From contig WBMV01000128.1 of NCBI GenBank assembly GCA_013396655.1, positions 868,001 to 932,000 on the forward strand: a stretch of DNA of 64,000 bases, given 5' to 3'. The position numbers were made by a program, and so were the translations under genes. The stretch's first letter is position 1. Each line of letters opens with the position of its first letter. The notes below the pieces were generated by a model, which saw only the letters and a program-made list of their open reading frames with translations, was not told the origin of the DNA and searched no databases. This document shows, one piece after another, positions 10,005 to 22,733 of this stretch. The stretch is from Campylorhamphus procurvoides. Taxonomy: Eukaryota; Chordata; Aves; Passeriformes; Dendrocolaptidae.

Positions 10005-12650
10005 GTAAGGATGCTATGATGATTTCACCCACACTTACAGGGGTACATCAAATGATGGGCTTTTCCTATATTTTTTCAGGCGTTTCAGATATTCTTGGAA
10101 TCAAGTCTTTAGGAAAATGGTCTATTTGGTTTTGTCTGAATGAAGATATAGATATTATCTTGCATGTAGCAGGAGAATTCGCAGTTTCAACATCTATCTT
10201 CTTCTATGGAAAACACAGGTTGCAGTAAAGCTGAATTTTCCAGATGCGTTCAGCATCTCCTGCTTATATAGGGTCTTGTGAAATATTTACATCTGAAGAA
10301 CATAATTGTAAAATGCAGGTAGCTCAAATTAAACATAGTAGATATACTTTGCACAGGAAAGCAAGACAGCTTTAGGCAGTGATGAAAAAGCAACATCCCA
10401 TTTGAAACACCATTATTGAAGACATCTAAGGGATTTCTGTGATAATTTGTCCTCTGCTGAGGCATGTTACTGAACTTTCAAAAAATATTGTTAAGCTGCT
10501 GTCTCCAAATATCAGTCTTTGCTGATTGTACAATATGGCCACAACTAAATGTACATTTCAGAAACCCCCCCCCCACAACTTATTCAGAAGAATTATTCTT
10601 TTATTTTTGCTCTGTGTCTCTAGGGATGGAATGCTTACATTGATTCATAGTACATGGATAAATAGCACATAAGTCAAACAATAAGAAAAAAAAATTACTG
10701 ATCTGCCTACAGATCATCAAGTACGCTTGCTTTATAAAATTCAGACAAATACCATTGATGTGCCACCAATCTTAATTTACTGAAGAAAGTACTTTGAATT
10801 ATCTGGGCTGTCCATGCTTTCTATCTCAAAGTTAGTTACAGCAGTGGGGATAAAGCAGTGATTTAGAGGATGTACATCTAGCAAGACAACAGAGAATTAA
10901 TTATTGCCTGTGTACAGATACACTTACATGCAAGTGTGTTCAGTAGCTACAGAGTAAATACATGGAGACTTTCTCCAGTAGTTCCTTATTCAGGGCAGAT
11001 CTGAGTATTCAAGAGAAGTTAAGCCAGCCTGTGTGTCATGGCAGGAGGCTGGAGGAATGACCAGAAATAATTGCAATGCCTGTCTTCAGCAAAGCTCGAG
11101 ACCCACAGGTTGGGAAAAGTGGGTGGACAAAAGAAATCTCTCGTTCCAGTATATTCACACTGCATATGTTATAGCTGGTAATAGCTTAGACATTTTCTAC
11201 CCGGTCTTAACCTAAGAAATTTGCATCATAAAATGTTAGAAATGGCAAACTCAACCCAAGCAGGCTTCAAATTCTTGTGTGTAAAATGCATCCCAACAGC
11301 CCTTGCATGATAACAAAAATCATGTTTGTCTATTAGGTGATAATGCTCATTACTTCAAATGTCAGAGTGTGCTCCAGAAATAACCTTGTTATCTGGCCAG
11401 AGAAAATTAGGAAATCATCTTAATGTGAACTCCTAACAATGAGGTCTCAACTTTTCCCTGTAGGGTGAATGCTGAAAGCTTAACAAGGATATTTTCTTTT
11501 AGGTAATCTCATTTGTCATTCTCCATATGATATTTTAAAGGTTAAGTAAATGTAAAACCCCATGAATTTTATTTGTCACTGTAAATATCTATACCAATCA
11601 AGTTCCTGGTAAATCCTTAGATTTACTTCAGTGTTTAGGATGTGAATTAACTTCGCATCATTTCAGGAAATGCAGTGTCATTAGGAAAAGCAGATACTTT
11701 CACCAAGTTCATATTCTTTTCAGTTACAAAGCTATCCCTAAATTATACTTTTATTCCAAAGCTTTGTGTGTCCTCTTCCCAGATGAGCACTCTGCTAGCA
11801 TAGGTACAATTCAAAATGTCACAAAAAGATGGTTCATGCCCCAGTGATCTGATAAAGTACTCTGTGAAGTTTGTTTCAGCTGAAGTGAAGAATGGAGTGA
11901 AAATTAAGTCTGGATACAGAGACAGTTCTCTGTGTTGGAGGTGGCAAGTCCTATGGACTCAAATCTTATTGAAAATTTCTCCCTCAGAGAACCTGCTGAG
12001 CAGTCTTGAATCATAAAATCATTTACATGGCAATATTATTAGTAGGAAGCACCTTGGCACTATGTAGACTGAATTTAGTAGAATTTTATCTGGTTGCATA
12101 TAACCAAGTTACTGTGTGGAGCTTGAAATAGGTGCAGCAGTGTGGTTCAGAGGTCTGCCTGAACTTCCCAAGCCAGAGCACTGCCTGGCTCTCTGTAACA
12201 GGCTGCCTAAGCAGCTGAGCAACTAGCCTGCAGGAGTTTCCATCAGCTCTGGGATAGCTAGCCTGTCATGTCAGGTGTTCAGTGCTGAAGTAAGTCACAC
12301 CCTCTTCATAAGAAGTCTTCATGGATTCCTTCAATTTTTTGGTGTACCAAGTAATTTTTAGTGGGGTTTATCTCTACTATGGGAAGAAGAGGTGTATGTA
12401 TGTGGCTGTGATACAAATGAGCAGCATCAGAGCTCCAGTACAGCTGTGCTCTGTGTGTGGGGAGACAGAGCTGTGCTGGTACCAAGAAGGAGCCCCTTAT
12501 ATCCCTTCCCTGTTACCTGTGTGCTGGTGCTTTATGTGAGCCATAAATAGGGTACTGTAAATTGTGTCCTTTTTGGAGATTGTTGATTGTTAGCTGTTGA
12601 AAGAAACAGCTGTATTGTTCTCACAGATATCAGAATGGATTACTAGTTTC

Positions 12651-12998
12651 ACAGAATCATAGAATGGTTTGGATTGGAAGGGACCTTAAAAATCATCCAG
12701 TCTCAATCCCCCTGCCATGGACAGGGACATCTTCCACTAGACTAGGTTTGCTCAAAACTGCATTGTAACTACCCATCGTTAAGAAGGACAACCTAACCTT
12801 GAGCACTTCCAGGAGTGGACCATCCACAGCTTCTCTGGGCAACCTGTTCAGTACCTCATTACCCTCACAGTAAAGGATTTCCTTCTATTATCTGATAAAT
12901 CTATCCTTTTCAGTTTCAAGCCTTGTCCTATCATTACATGTCTATGTAAAATGTTCCTCTCCAGCTTGCTTGTAGCCCCCTTTTACTTTGTCTTACCT
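12651..12998 (-). repeat. CR1 LINE 3' end, minus orientation
   Basis: The copy begins with the hallmark reverse-complemented avian CR1 3' terminus ('cacagaatcatagaatggtt', then 'tggattggaagggacctta'). It continues with 'gagcacttccaggagtggacc', 'tctctgggcaacctgttcagt' and 'ttccttctattatctgataaat', the complement of the usual CR1 3' UTR. It is 5'-truncated, and only the last ~350 bp of the element are present. The well preserved terminus suggests a younger copy than the one at 292-810. Confidence 0.92.
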
Positions 12999-15900
12999 TA
13001 CCCTATCTTTGCAGTATGGGACTATTAATTGACAACTACTTTAATTCCTATAGCATATAAGCAATTTTCTTTAGAGAGGGGTGAAGGCACTGGATCTCCT
13101 TTCTGGTCTTAGTCTGCCTCTGAAAAATTAGGGAGAGAAGTTAAAATAACTTGACTTGAACTAGTGCCTCTAGCAATAGAGGCAGAAGTTTTTCAGTAGT
13201 TATAATTTGATTCGTGACTCAATTCTGAATACGGTTTTCAAACAGATCTAAAATTTGTGAAGAGGATCTTTTTCTTAAAATTTCAATTAATTTGTCCATC
13301 TATCTCATATTAAATCTGTCCTCTTTAATTGCTACCATGTCTGTTGATTAAAATATTGCAAACTCATAGAATTTTACATGAGCAACCTACTTTATTCCCA
13401 GACAAGACAGAGAGCACTTTAGTAAATATTCATAAGCACTGTTATAATTTTAACTGTCCCAGCAAACAAGCTCCCTACCACTTCCTTTGGGAGTGTGTGT
13501 CACAATAATGGGCATATTGGTTAAGAGTGAGCCTACACTTTCTGTAATAGGCGTTTGGAAGTTAAAATAGAGGGGTATGTGCTGTACTCTGCTGAAGGGT
13601 TACAACAACAAATGCTCGAAAAAGCAGAGAGGATTTTTATGTTTTATTTGTGTGTTGGATTTTACTCCATGTGTAGAGGTTAACTTCTCTGAGCCTCAGT
13701 TAACTGTTTTGTGAAACTGGGATGAAAATCACCCCAAGATAAACACTGAAAACATTTTATAAGCAAAAACTGTCAGTTTTTAAACCAGCTGAAGATGCTG
13801 TGATTTGAAGATCTTATACTTAGCCCAAAAGGTAAAATAATCATCCCCAAAATAGATGCACAAATTCAGAAAATTACAATTTTATTTTGTTTTGTAGAAC
13901 AAACTAAAGAACCCTACCCCTCAAACATGTAACAACAACAAACCCCCTCAGTCTTTCTCCCTGTTGCCCACCCACCCAGCAAATAAACATAACTCTGCAC
14001 TTTGAAGCGAAACCTTCCTGGGTTATACATTGTATGCATCAGTGGATTCTAGTGTGATTACGTCAGGGATTATTACAGTCTCGTCAGACAGCTTGGTTTT
14101 AGGATGTGTCAGCCTTTTCCTTCCTAAGTTAAAACAAACCTCGACTAATTGTGAGGTATTTACTGCAACTGTCAACTGCTTTCTTACATCTGGCACAAAC
14201 ATTTCTGAATTCCTGTTTTTTTTTTTTTAATAAGTCACCTTTGTGAGACTCATCCTTTAAAAATTTCAGTCTTTCATTCACTACCAATTTGAGAGAGGTT
14301 CCCCAGTTCAAATGTATGGACTAGCATCACTGTATGAGAACATGAAGAACACAGAAGAGAGAATTGATTTTTTTGGTAGCAATTGTACCAAATTGTAAAA
14401 CATAATTGATCTATGATAGTGATCTGTTTAGATGAGGTTTTTTACCTAAGACTTCTGATCAAATTAAATCTTTAAACCTCTTAATCTGTAGGATTTGCAT
14501 AAATGCTGTTGCAGATACACAGAGTAGTTGCTGCAGAAGCACGGATGCTCTTCAGCTCTGCTTAAGGCAGTCAGTTGTCAAATTTGTGGAGTTTTAGGAG
14601 GTTACAAAAACAATGACAACTGAGTGCTTTTAGGGTGCTTCGCTGGCCATCGAGTGAGAAAATTACATTGTCAGAAATGTGTTAAGGGAAAATTCTGTAC
14701 TTTCTGGTGTTTCATAGCTTGAAATAAATTTTTAATGACCCTAAGCATTATCTCAAAATGGTTTGATCATCTAAGCAGAGCTAACTGTTTTGGCTTTTGA
14801 AACATGTACTGTCTTATAAATGTACATTATTCATGCTGAAAAGCTTTTTCATATCTGTTTTATGATTATTGTGGGCATTTAGGTGCACTATATGATATAT
14901 CTGTATACTAAAACAGGGAATATGCCCAGAGTGAGATATGCAACAGTGCATCTTGAGCTAAAAGCTTTGTGTGGGTGGAGTGGAGCTTGGTTAGAGGCAG
15001 AACCGAAGTTATGTCTCAGGAAAATACTGCTGTCAAGACAATATGCCGACAAAGTGTGTTTATTATGTTGTGTTATGGTTCAGAGGAGGGAACCGTTTGG
15101 GACATGTCCATGACTGAAGATAATGGAGTGACAATGTAGCAACAGCTACAATGCCCCCCACTTCTGGCAATGGGAGACTGCAGAAATGGGATTTTTAGAG
15201 GTGGGGGTGGTGTCCAGACAGTCCATAACAGCATCTTTGGTTGCAAAGAAGAAATTTTCCTACCTATGAAAAAGTCCATGGCTGTCCAAAATGTTATGTA
15301 TTTACCAGTGCAGAGCAAACAACATTTGGATATCCATAGCTTTAAAACAGTGACCATCCCTGAAAAACATGTCATGCATAAGAGAAGATGAGAATAGTAT
15401 GTGTAGGCCATTACTTTATTTGTTTCAAGATGGTTTAGAGTTGAATTGTGTATTTCAAAATGCACCTTTACCTCATACAGCCACTGCTGAACATGGAGAG
15501 AGATCAGTCTAGACTAGTTAAATCCTCCAGTCAGGTGCTTGAAGTTTTAGAAACAGGACATGGATATCAGGTCTCCTGAGAATTTTAAATGAGCTCTTCC
15601 TATATATCTCAGCCTCAATTCTTATGAGGTTTTTGTTACTGAGACTTCTCTCTTCTTTGGTATTTCAATTATCCATCTGAAAAAATAGAGTGGTAATACT
15701 TTAATAACTCTGTGAGTAGTAGAAATTTTGAAAGCATATTGATAACTTCTAATGAAAGATACAAATATGAGATAATGATAGTGTATATGGGATGGACTGT
15801 TATCTACTTTGTTACCATTTATGTGCCCTACTAATGAGGAGAGATAACATTCACTTTGATCTACAAAAGAAAAATCAGTTATCTCTGGATGGAACTTTTA

Positions 15901-16208
15901 TGTAACTAGTATTGTAACACAGTTTTTGCCACTTCTAAGGAAAATGAAAGCTGCCTTTTGGAAAAAAAATAAGCTAAAAATGACATACGAGGTGATGGGC
16001 CTGTTATAAATAACCCCTAAAAGATGGTTATCATGTTACAATTACATATTAACTGGCTGCAATCATATAGATTCTCTTGTGTAATTGGGATTTATCAATG
16101 TGGTCATCACTCATTAATTTTCAAGGTAAAATTTCTACCATTTGGGTGAAATGTTTGTAGATTTATTTTTGTGAGGTTGTGTGGTACCTCATATGTGTTT
16201 TGTCATAT

Positions 16209-16234
16209 ATATGTCTGATAAAAATATGTCTGAT
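16209..16234 (+). repeat. 11-bp direct repeat holding candidate branch points
   Basis: ATATGTCTGAT occurs at 16209-16219 and again at 16224-16234, just before the exon 10 acceptor (exon starts 16242). Each copy contains CTGAT, which fits the loose branch-point consensus YTNAY. The branch A of the first copy would lie 24 bases upstream of the exon, within the usual range; the second would be 9 bases upstream, normally too close. The use of either is inference. Confidence 0.6.
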
Positions 16235-16241
16235 TTAACAG

Positions 16242-16335
16242 GACTCTTGCCAACTACCTGGTATGGAGGATGGTTTATTCAAGGTTATTTAATCTCAGTA
16301 GACGTTTTCAGTATCGGTGGCTGGAATTTTCTCGG
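16242..16335 (+). CDS. PHEX: PHEX exon 10
   Basis: The exon is 94 bp, equal to human exon 10 (c.1080-1173). The first G completes Lys360, then residues 361-391: [20 protein letters not shown] and [11 protein letters not shown]. The sequon N-L-S is at Asn377, as in human. Human PHEX reads R-I-P-N at 374-377 where this sequence has R-L-F-N. The acceptor is 'tgatttaacag', short of pyrimidines; the donor is gtaagt. It ends on a complete codon. Confidence 0.97.
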
Positions 16336-16662
16336 GTAAGTTAATGCTTTCATAACACTTACAATGGTACTAGTGTTGACACTGTTGGTTTCCCTTTTAG
16401 TTGCTTACATCTTTGCAAAACACAAAATGTTTTTCATGCAGGATAAATTTCTGGAATTAACTTTTTTTTGGTTGAAGACTACCTCTGAAACAACTGATAT
16501 ACCTATTTATGTATATGACACCAAGAGAAATGTCTGTAAGATTATGTTAAAGAGTTTTTGAGACCCACCCTTTAAAAACCTTAGTCTTCTTTTGTAGAAA
16601 ATTGGAAGCTGGAATGTTTCTGAGTTAGGACATGTGGGGCTGTGACCTATGCTAATCCTGCA

Positions 16663-16686
16663 GGCCAAAACCTTTTGGCCAAAACC
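16663..16686. repeat. Overlapping inverted and direct repeat
   Basis: GGCCAAAA (16663-16670), a CC spacer, then TTTTGGCC (16673-16680) form a perfect palindrome. GGCCAAAACC at 16663-16672 is also repeated directly at 16677-16686. The TTGGCC/GGCCAA half-sites resemble nuclear factor I half-sites, which is only a resemblance. Confidence 0.75.
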
Positions 16687-17690
16687 TAAACTGTTTTCAA
16701 AATGCTACTGTTTATCTATGTGTGAATATAGCTCTGGTAAAACAGAATTCTAAATTTTCAGGTTTTTTAAGCTTGCTCAAACCACTCTCATGCTCTGATG
16801 AGCTCTAGCATATCCATACACGAGCCATTTCCACAGCAAAGATGATCAGGTGCCTTCCAGCTTGGGGATGAAGAAGAATCAGAAGACTGCCACAAGCTAT
16901 GAGAGCAGAACTAATTAAGTCATATGGGCATTTATGCAAAACATGTATTTTTGACTGAGTGAACCCTGAATAGAAAGCCACTTTGGTATTCCTGTGGGCA
17001 GCATGAGGGCTCTTTAAGTAAATCAAAGATGTAACTGAAACTGATTGGTGCTTTGTCTTGTTTCCAAGCCACATTAGATGGTAAACTTTGTTTGCTATTA
17101 TCAAAATTACCTGTTTGGTGACATCATGATAACAGGAGGCTGGCATGATGCTGGCAGTGATGTGGTACAGGAGGTGTGGGTGTTCTGCCCTTCCTGGCGA
17201 GACATGAAAGTGACTAATTGAAGCCCCTGTAATGTCTTTCCTTGGGTGGTACTGGAATAGTTCTGAGTCGTTCACATACCTAAAAATAAACTCCAATAGC
17301 TTGATGGAAACTACATAGCAAGGGCAATCTCTTACACTTCTGAAATAATATTCAAATCAGTCTCGTTAAAAATGCTGTTTTCCTCATGTAAAATGTGAGA
17401 AACTGGCTGTCAGAACCACAGCGACAGGTTTGTAAGTCCCCTCCTGGGACATTCCTTGCTAGTCAGGTAAAAGATTGATGCTGGCCATCAGCCAGTCTGC
17501 AGCATAATACTGAGTTACATTGAATTATGTAACAGCCAGAAAAACTCCTGAAAGAAAATGTTAAGCCTTGAACACTGCATTTTAATATGGTAACTAGCTG
17601 CTGTCACTTCTCTGGGTACTGTCTGCAGTAGTTTAGGGTGAAATTTAATTCAAGTTGATTCAATGCTTATTAATAATCTCATCAAGGCTG

Positions 17691-18622
17691 TCACAGAACC
17701 ACATAATGGGTGGGGTTTGAAGGGAGCACAGTCAGACATCTGGTCCAACCTCCCAGCTCAAGCAGGGTCATCTTATAACACATGGCACAGGATTGCATCC
17801 AGACAGTTCTTGAATCTCCACTGAGGGGCACTCCACAGCCTCTCTGGGCAACCTGTTTCAGTGCGTATTCACTCATACACTAAAGAAGTTCTTCCTCATA
17901 TTCAGGTGGAACATTCTGTGCGTCCATTTCTGCCCATTACCCCTTGTCCTTGTTCTCTTAATGCTGTTGAGAAGAGCCCAGCTCCATCCTCTTGACACCC
18001 TCCCTTCAGATTCTTACAGACATTGATGAGGGCCCCTTTCAGTTTTCTCTTCTTGAGTCTGAACAGGCTCAGCTGCCTCAGCCTTTCCTTGTAAAAGAGG
18101 TGCTCCTTTCCCTTAATCATATTTGTCACCCTCCACTGGACCTGCTCCAGGAGCTCCATGTCTCCATTGTACTGAGGAGCCCAGAAGTGGACAGAGCACT
18201 ACAGGTGTGACTTCACTAGGGCTGAGTAGAGAGGCAAAATCACCTCCCTTGACCTGCTGGCAATGCTCTTCCTAATGCACCCAGAACACCATGGTCCTTC
18301 CTGGCCACAAGGGCACTGCTGGCTCATGCACAGTTTGTTGTCCCCCAAGTCCTTCTCTGCAGAACTGCTTTCCAGCAGGTTGTCCCTCAGCCTGTGCTGG
18401 TGCCTGGGGTTATTCTTCAAGTGCAGGACCCTGCATTTGCCTTTGTTGAATTTACAACTCTTCTTCTCTGCCCATTTCTCCAGCCTGTCAAGGTCCTTCT
18501 GAAGGGCTGCCCAGGCCTCTGGGGTATTGGCCACTCCTCCCAGCTCTGTGTCATGAGTGAACTGACGAGGATACATCTACCTCTTCGTCCAAGTAATTGA
18601 TGAATAAGTTAAACAACAGAGG
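17691..18622 (-). mobile_element. CR1 LINE fragment with reverse-transcriptase C-terminus
   Basis: The 3' end is at 17691 (reverse-complemented 'cagaaccacataatgggtgg') and the copy runs back to about 18622. On the minus strand the translation shows the CR1 reverse-transcriptase tail: FTHDTELGGVANTPE (where functional copies read F-A-D-D-T-K-L-G-G), LDRLEKWAEKKSCKFNKGKC, SREVILPLYSALVK, and lower down MELLEQVQWRVTNMIKGKEH and ERLRQLSLFRL. The catalytic D-D is H-D and the frame is broken between these parts. It is dead and 5'-truncated, inserted opposite to PHEX. Confidence 0.92.
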
Positions 18623-21446
18623 CCACATAAATGGTTGTGAAAGCTTACAGCACAGTAAGGGCAGTGAGTCAGCAGCTCATTCCCATTGTCTGCCCCTGGG
18701 AGCTGGAGATAGAGAGTTAGTTAAGTGCAGCAAACAGCAGTACCTAATAGTTAATAGCTGAAGTTAAGTGGAGTAAACAGCTCGGTGGAGCAGACTTCAC
18801 AGGTCAGCAGAAAGAACATGGGAAATGGAGTCCAGGCAAAGACTTTGTTGAAAAGATTTGTCGAGTCAGAGTAAGGAGAACTAAAGGCAATTTAGGATCA
18901 GAAAAAGGACCCAGCAACCTTTTGCCAGGTAAGTGCATAAAACATTGAATGATTGCTAAAAATACATGGCCATGAGATGTACCAGTGACACTTAAAGGAA
19001 AGGATATACTTTATACATTCATCGTTTCGTTAATTTGGCCAGCCTCACCTATCGGAACATAGTACCTTTTTTTCAACAGGTTTTCATTTTCTATTGGTGG
19101 CTTTTACAACTTATATGTAGAAATCTTAGCATTAAGACCTTAAAATCTTTGCAAACAGAGCAAAAAAGGCATGATGAAACTTTAAAAAAGCTTCAGGTTG
19201 AGAAACAAGAACAAACCTGCTGACTTTAGAGAAAGTGGTTTGAGTATCACGTCAGCAACTATCAGCAGCTTCTCTGCAGTGGCACTTTGAGATGTAGTAA
19301 ATGTGCAGTGGCATCTGGGGAAGAGATTGGTTGTGTTGTGAAGCTCTGAATTGACTGGGAGGGCTTGAAACCTGCTATTTATAGCTACTGTTACTACCTG
19401 GAGTACTGTGTTTTAGAGTGGTGCATTAATATTAGGAGGACCATTTGAGGGAGTTCTTGTTGGCTGTTGTAACATAAATATCAATAAACCAGCTGTGAGA
19501 TATAATCTATTCCGCTCAGCTCTATTTTTATTGGTCTAGCAGCCTGTGCTGCTTTTATGTCCTTTTTACAGTCAAGCCTACCTCAAAATAATGATAATTA
19601 TTATGTTGTAATAATAGTATGTCAGAGTCTAAAAGCCAGCTCTGTCTCCTGACTCTATGGCTGATGCATACTCAGTGCTTTTGGAAGAAATTTCAAGCTC
19701 TGATGACTAATGCCATAACTCCCCTTTTTCCCACTGTGTGAGGAAAAAGCTCCATTGTGGATTTACTGTGTCTCCCGAGAGAAATTTTCTTTTTTTCTTG
19801 TATTTTTTTTTTGAGTATTGTGTTATGTATGAGGGTTTAAGAATTTGGAAAAGAAGTTGATTTTCAAATTTGGCTCTGTTTAGGAAAAAAAAAATCATCT
19901 TATGTATTGGTTTGGCTAATATGATTTCTTTATAGAGGCAGTGTACTCTCTGTCATTGAAAATCTATTACTACACATACAGTATTAATAAAAAGCACTTG
20001 AAAATGCAATGCACTAGTGTATTTAAGCGTGAGTCATTGATTAAGTTTAATTACAGGCAATATGATAGGGAAAATCAATCTTTGAATGACGAAAATATCT
20101 CACCTTCAATAGCAGAGGGTTAAGCTGCCTTGGAATTTTCCAATGAAATCTTTTCCTGTTGGAATGAAGCAAATCCAAATGCTTCTGTTTTGCTGGATAT
20201 TTTATCTCATGCTCAAAGGAGGAGAATGATGGTGGAAAAAAAGAGACTCAGAAACTGCAAAATCAGTGTTTAACAGGTTTGTATAATCTGTGAGAGGCCA
20301 AAATCTATATTCTGGGTGGTCTGGTCTGATCTTGATTGTACTCTGCTTTTACACAGCTTACAGGTCCTAACTACTGACTGAAATTTTGCTTGCTCTCTGT
20401 GGAAAACCTTAAGTTCCTTAAGTGGAAAGGGAACACTGAACCTTGAAAGTAACAGAAGCTTCTTAAACCAACACTGCTCATTCCTCACATATCTGATGGA
20501 CTGATCTCATATTTTCTTGTGTGTAGGGTTTTGGTATATGAGCTATCTTGCTGAGCAATTGTAATGTGACTGGGTAAGCATCCACAATAACAATGTTCTT
20601 CCTGTGAGAAAAAGAAACTAAGACAGCAAACATTCTTGAGTTCTATTTTGCCTTGGTCATTGGGGTGTTGACCATTGATGGTGTAGGGACATTACTGAAG
20701 CCTGAAAATATGTATTTAATGACCATTCCTTTAGTAAAATACACGAGCTGTTAAAACAACATCTTTCTCCCACAATCTGGAGTGATTTTTTATTTTTGGG
20801 GGACAAACCTGTATTCAGTGTGCTTAATGATTCAAACCTGCTTTTTTTTCCTGAAAATACTCTGCTTGGGAAAGGATCTGTAAACAACTGTTTTACACAA
20901 ATGGTGGTAAAAGTAGTTGTGCAGGTAAATGATGTAAAGGTGTGGACGTGTGCCTACCAATGTTAGATATCATTCGTTCATGGCAGTGGAGGGCTCTGAA
21001 GATGTTTCATAAGGACTAATCTAATTTTCATTAGCACTGTCTCTCTCAGCTTCTCACTTAGTGGAGAGAGAACCTTTTTCAGGAGATAGAGAAGGCATTT
21101 TCTAGAGGAAGGTGTGTCACTACTTAGCACAGAAAGAATACCAAGGTTAGTTTAAAGTTAGCACTTGGAAATGTCTTCCTACAACTAACCCTCTAAGCCT
21201 AGCGTCTCCCTAGTCATTACCGTTTTACTGTTCCTAAGTTTAAAATCTTACAGCCATTTTGAAGTGTTCAAAAGATTTGTCATAGCACTTGATGGGAACA
21301 GAAATAACTGTAAAGTATAATTACAATTATTTTTTCCTTTTGGTAGCTCTTTGACAAATATGCATTAGACTATACTGTGTGTGGGTGCAGACTTGTTCTT
21401 CTTAAACAGTATGATGTTATGGCTAACTACATGCCCATTCCAACAG

Positions 21447-21575
21447 GTGATCCATGGGACTACAACTTTGCTGCCTCAGTGGGACAAATGTGTGGACCTG
21501 GTTGAAAATGCGCTCCCCTATGTTGTGGGTAAGATGTTTGTGAATGCCCATTTTCAAGAAGACAAGAAAGAGATG
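21447..21575 (+). CDS. PHEX: PHEX exon 11
   Basis: The exon is 129 bp, equal to human exon 11 (c.1174-1302), with phase 0 at both ends. It encodes residues 392-434: [40 protein letters not shown] and KEM. Cys406 in WDKC is the conserved M13 cysteine. PYVVGKMFV is a well conserved M13_N segment. The acceptor is 'cattccaacag' and the donor gtaagt. Confidence 0.97.
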
Positions 21576-22421
21576 GTAAGTCCTCCGCAATCTGTCTAGA
21601 AACTTTTGATTAGTGGCTTTCTCCTCACAAGTTGCCTCTGATGTCAGAACAAAGTTTAAAAAGATATAAGATTCTTAAAAATGCTCTAATTGAATTAGAA
21701 AAAAATTTAAAAAGGACTAGGAAAAAAATGAGAAAATGGAACAAATTTGAAGAAATGTTACCTTTTTGTTCATCTGAGCACTGCCCATTTTTCCATCAGC
21801 ATCCCTTCAAACAAATATGTAACCAAGTCAAAACCAGGCTGAACACTGTTAACTAGTGTAAATAATGTCAGTCAGGCTGTTCAGGAATGGAGTAAGGGGC
21901 ATTGATGATAAATGTTTTCGTATAGCTGGAGTAGCTCATTATAGTAAAGTTTTTACTGATAAGTTAAAAAACTGGTCAAGATTTCTCTGCTTAAGGACTA
22001 CTCTTTGAAAGCTATGACTGTGCTATACCTGTAATCCAAGCAAGAAACATGTAACTGCTGTCTGGCCCAAATTAAGGGAAGCTTAGAACCACATAATGAG
22101 AGTGTATATTTGTGAATCAAATCTGTTTTGCTGAATGGGGAAAGGAAGTATTCTTCCACACTGCTGAGTCCAGAGGGTTGTTCATCCACATACTAAAACT
22201 TCAAAGATGGCTCCATCATCACTTCTCTTAATAACTTATTCAAATCATAATTACCCTTTGCAATAATTTATGACTGATTTCCAGTTCATGATTTTTTATA
22301 AGGTTTTTCAATATCTGCCTTTACTGCCATTGATTTTCTAGCAATAATCAGTGTTAAATTAACTAGTTCAGTCATTGAATTTGGCTCTTATGAGAGGCCT
22401 CATGAGAGGCACAACCATTTA

Positions 22422-22733
22422 GGAAACGTGTGAAGTACCATCCCGTGCTGGGAGTAAGAGCCCTGTGATAGTCCTGCACTGCCCTGGCTCAGCAGCCTTA
22501 GTCTGTTTGACTTTATCTCCTTTGACTGCTTTCTCAGGGAAGGATTCCATTTTAGACACCACACACTTATTTGGCTTGTCCAAATCTTTGCCATCTGCTT
22601 CCCTTTCAGATTCTACATTTCTTTTGCTACTTTTCTTAGGCTGGAGTTTCCCCTCTGAGATCCAGCTTTTCAATCCCCTGCTTCTTGATCGAGTTTGTAA
22701 TGTTCTATTTGGCCATTTAGTGGCAAAATTATG
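22422..22733 (-). other. Stop-free lysine/serine-rich antisense stretch, not recognised
   Basis: On the minus strand 104 codons run between a TGA (22734-22736) and a TAA (22419-22421). The predicted peptide is rich in K, S, R and E with few hydrophobics, for example LQTRSRSRGLKSWIS, KPNKCVVSKMESFPE and KAVKGDKVKQTKAAEPG. That composition resembles a disordered nuclear protein and could mark an old retrocopy of an unidentified gene. No ATG opens the stretch, no poly(A) or flanking duplication is evident, and other chance frames of similar length occur in this window. I do not call it a gene. Confidence 0.25.

Larger units (their letters stand above)
10005..16241 (+). other. PHEX: PHEX intron 9
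   Basis: The intron is 6237 bp with donor gtaagg. Its acceptor 'gtctgatttaacag' has a poor pyrimidine tract. It contains a minus-strand CR1 3' end (12651-12998), a C10 run (10565-10574) and a T13 run (14216-14228). An 11-bp direct repeat ATATGTCTGAT lies just before the acceptor. The rest, including 13000-14200 and 14250-16200, shows nothing I can name. Confidence 0.9.
16336..21446 (+). other. PHEX: PHEX intron 10
   Basis: The intron is 5111 bp with donor gtaagt and acceptor 'cccattccaacag'. It carries a long minus-strand CR1 fragment (17691-18622) and a compact palindrome at 16663-16686. The 163-codon open frame on the minus strand at 16805-17296 has no recognisable family and is probably chance. 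18630-21440 is AT-rich and shows nothing I can name. Confidence 0.9.

Noticed and set aside
16805..17296. 163-codon minus-strand open frame in unique intron 10 sequence
   Set aside because: It has an ATG but no recognisable domain or neighbouring exon signals. A single chance frame of this length is not surprising in 64 kb read six ways.
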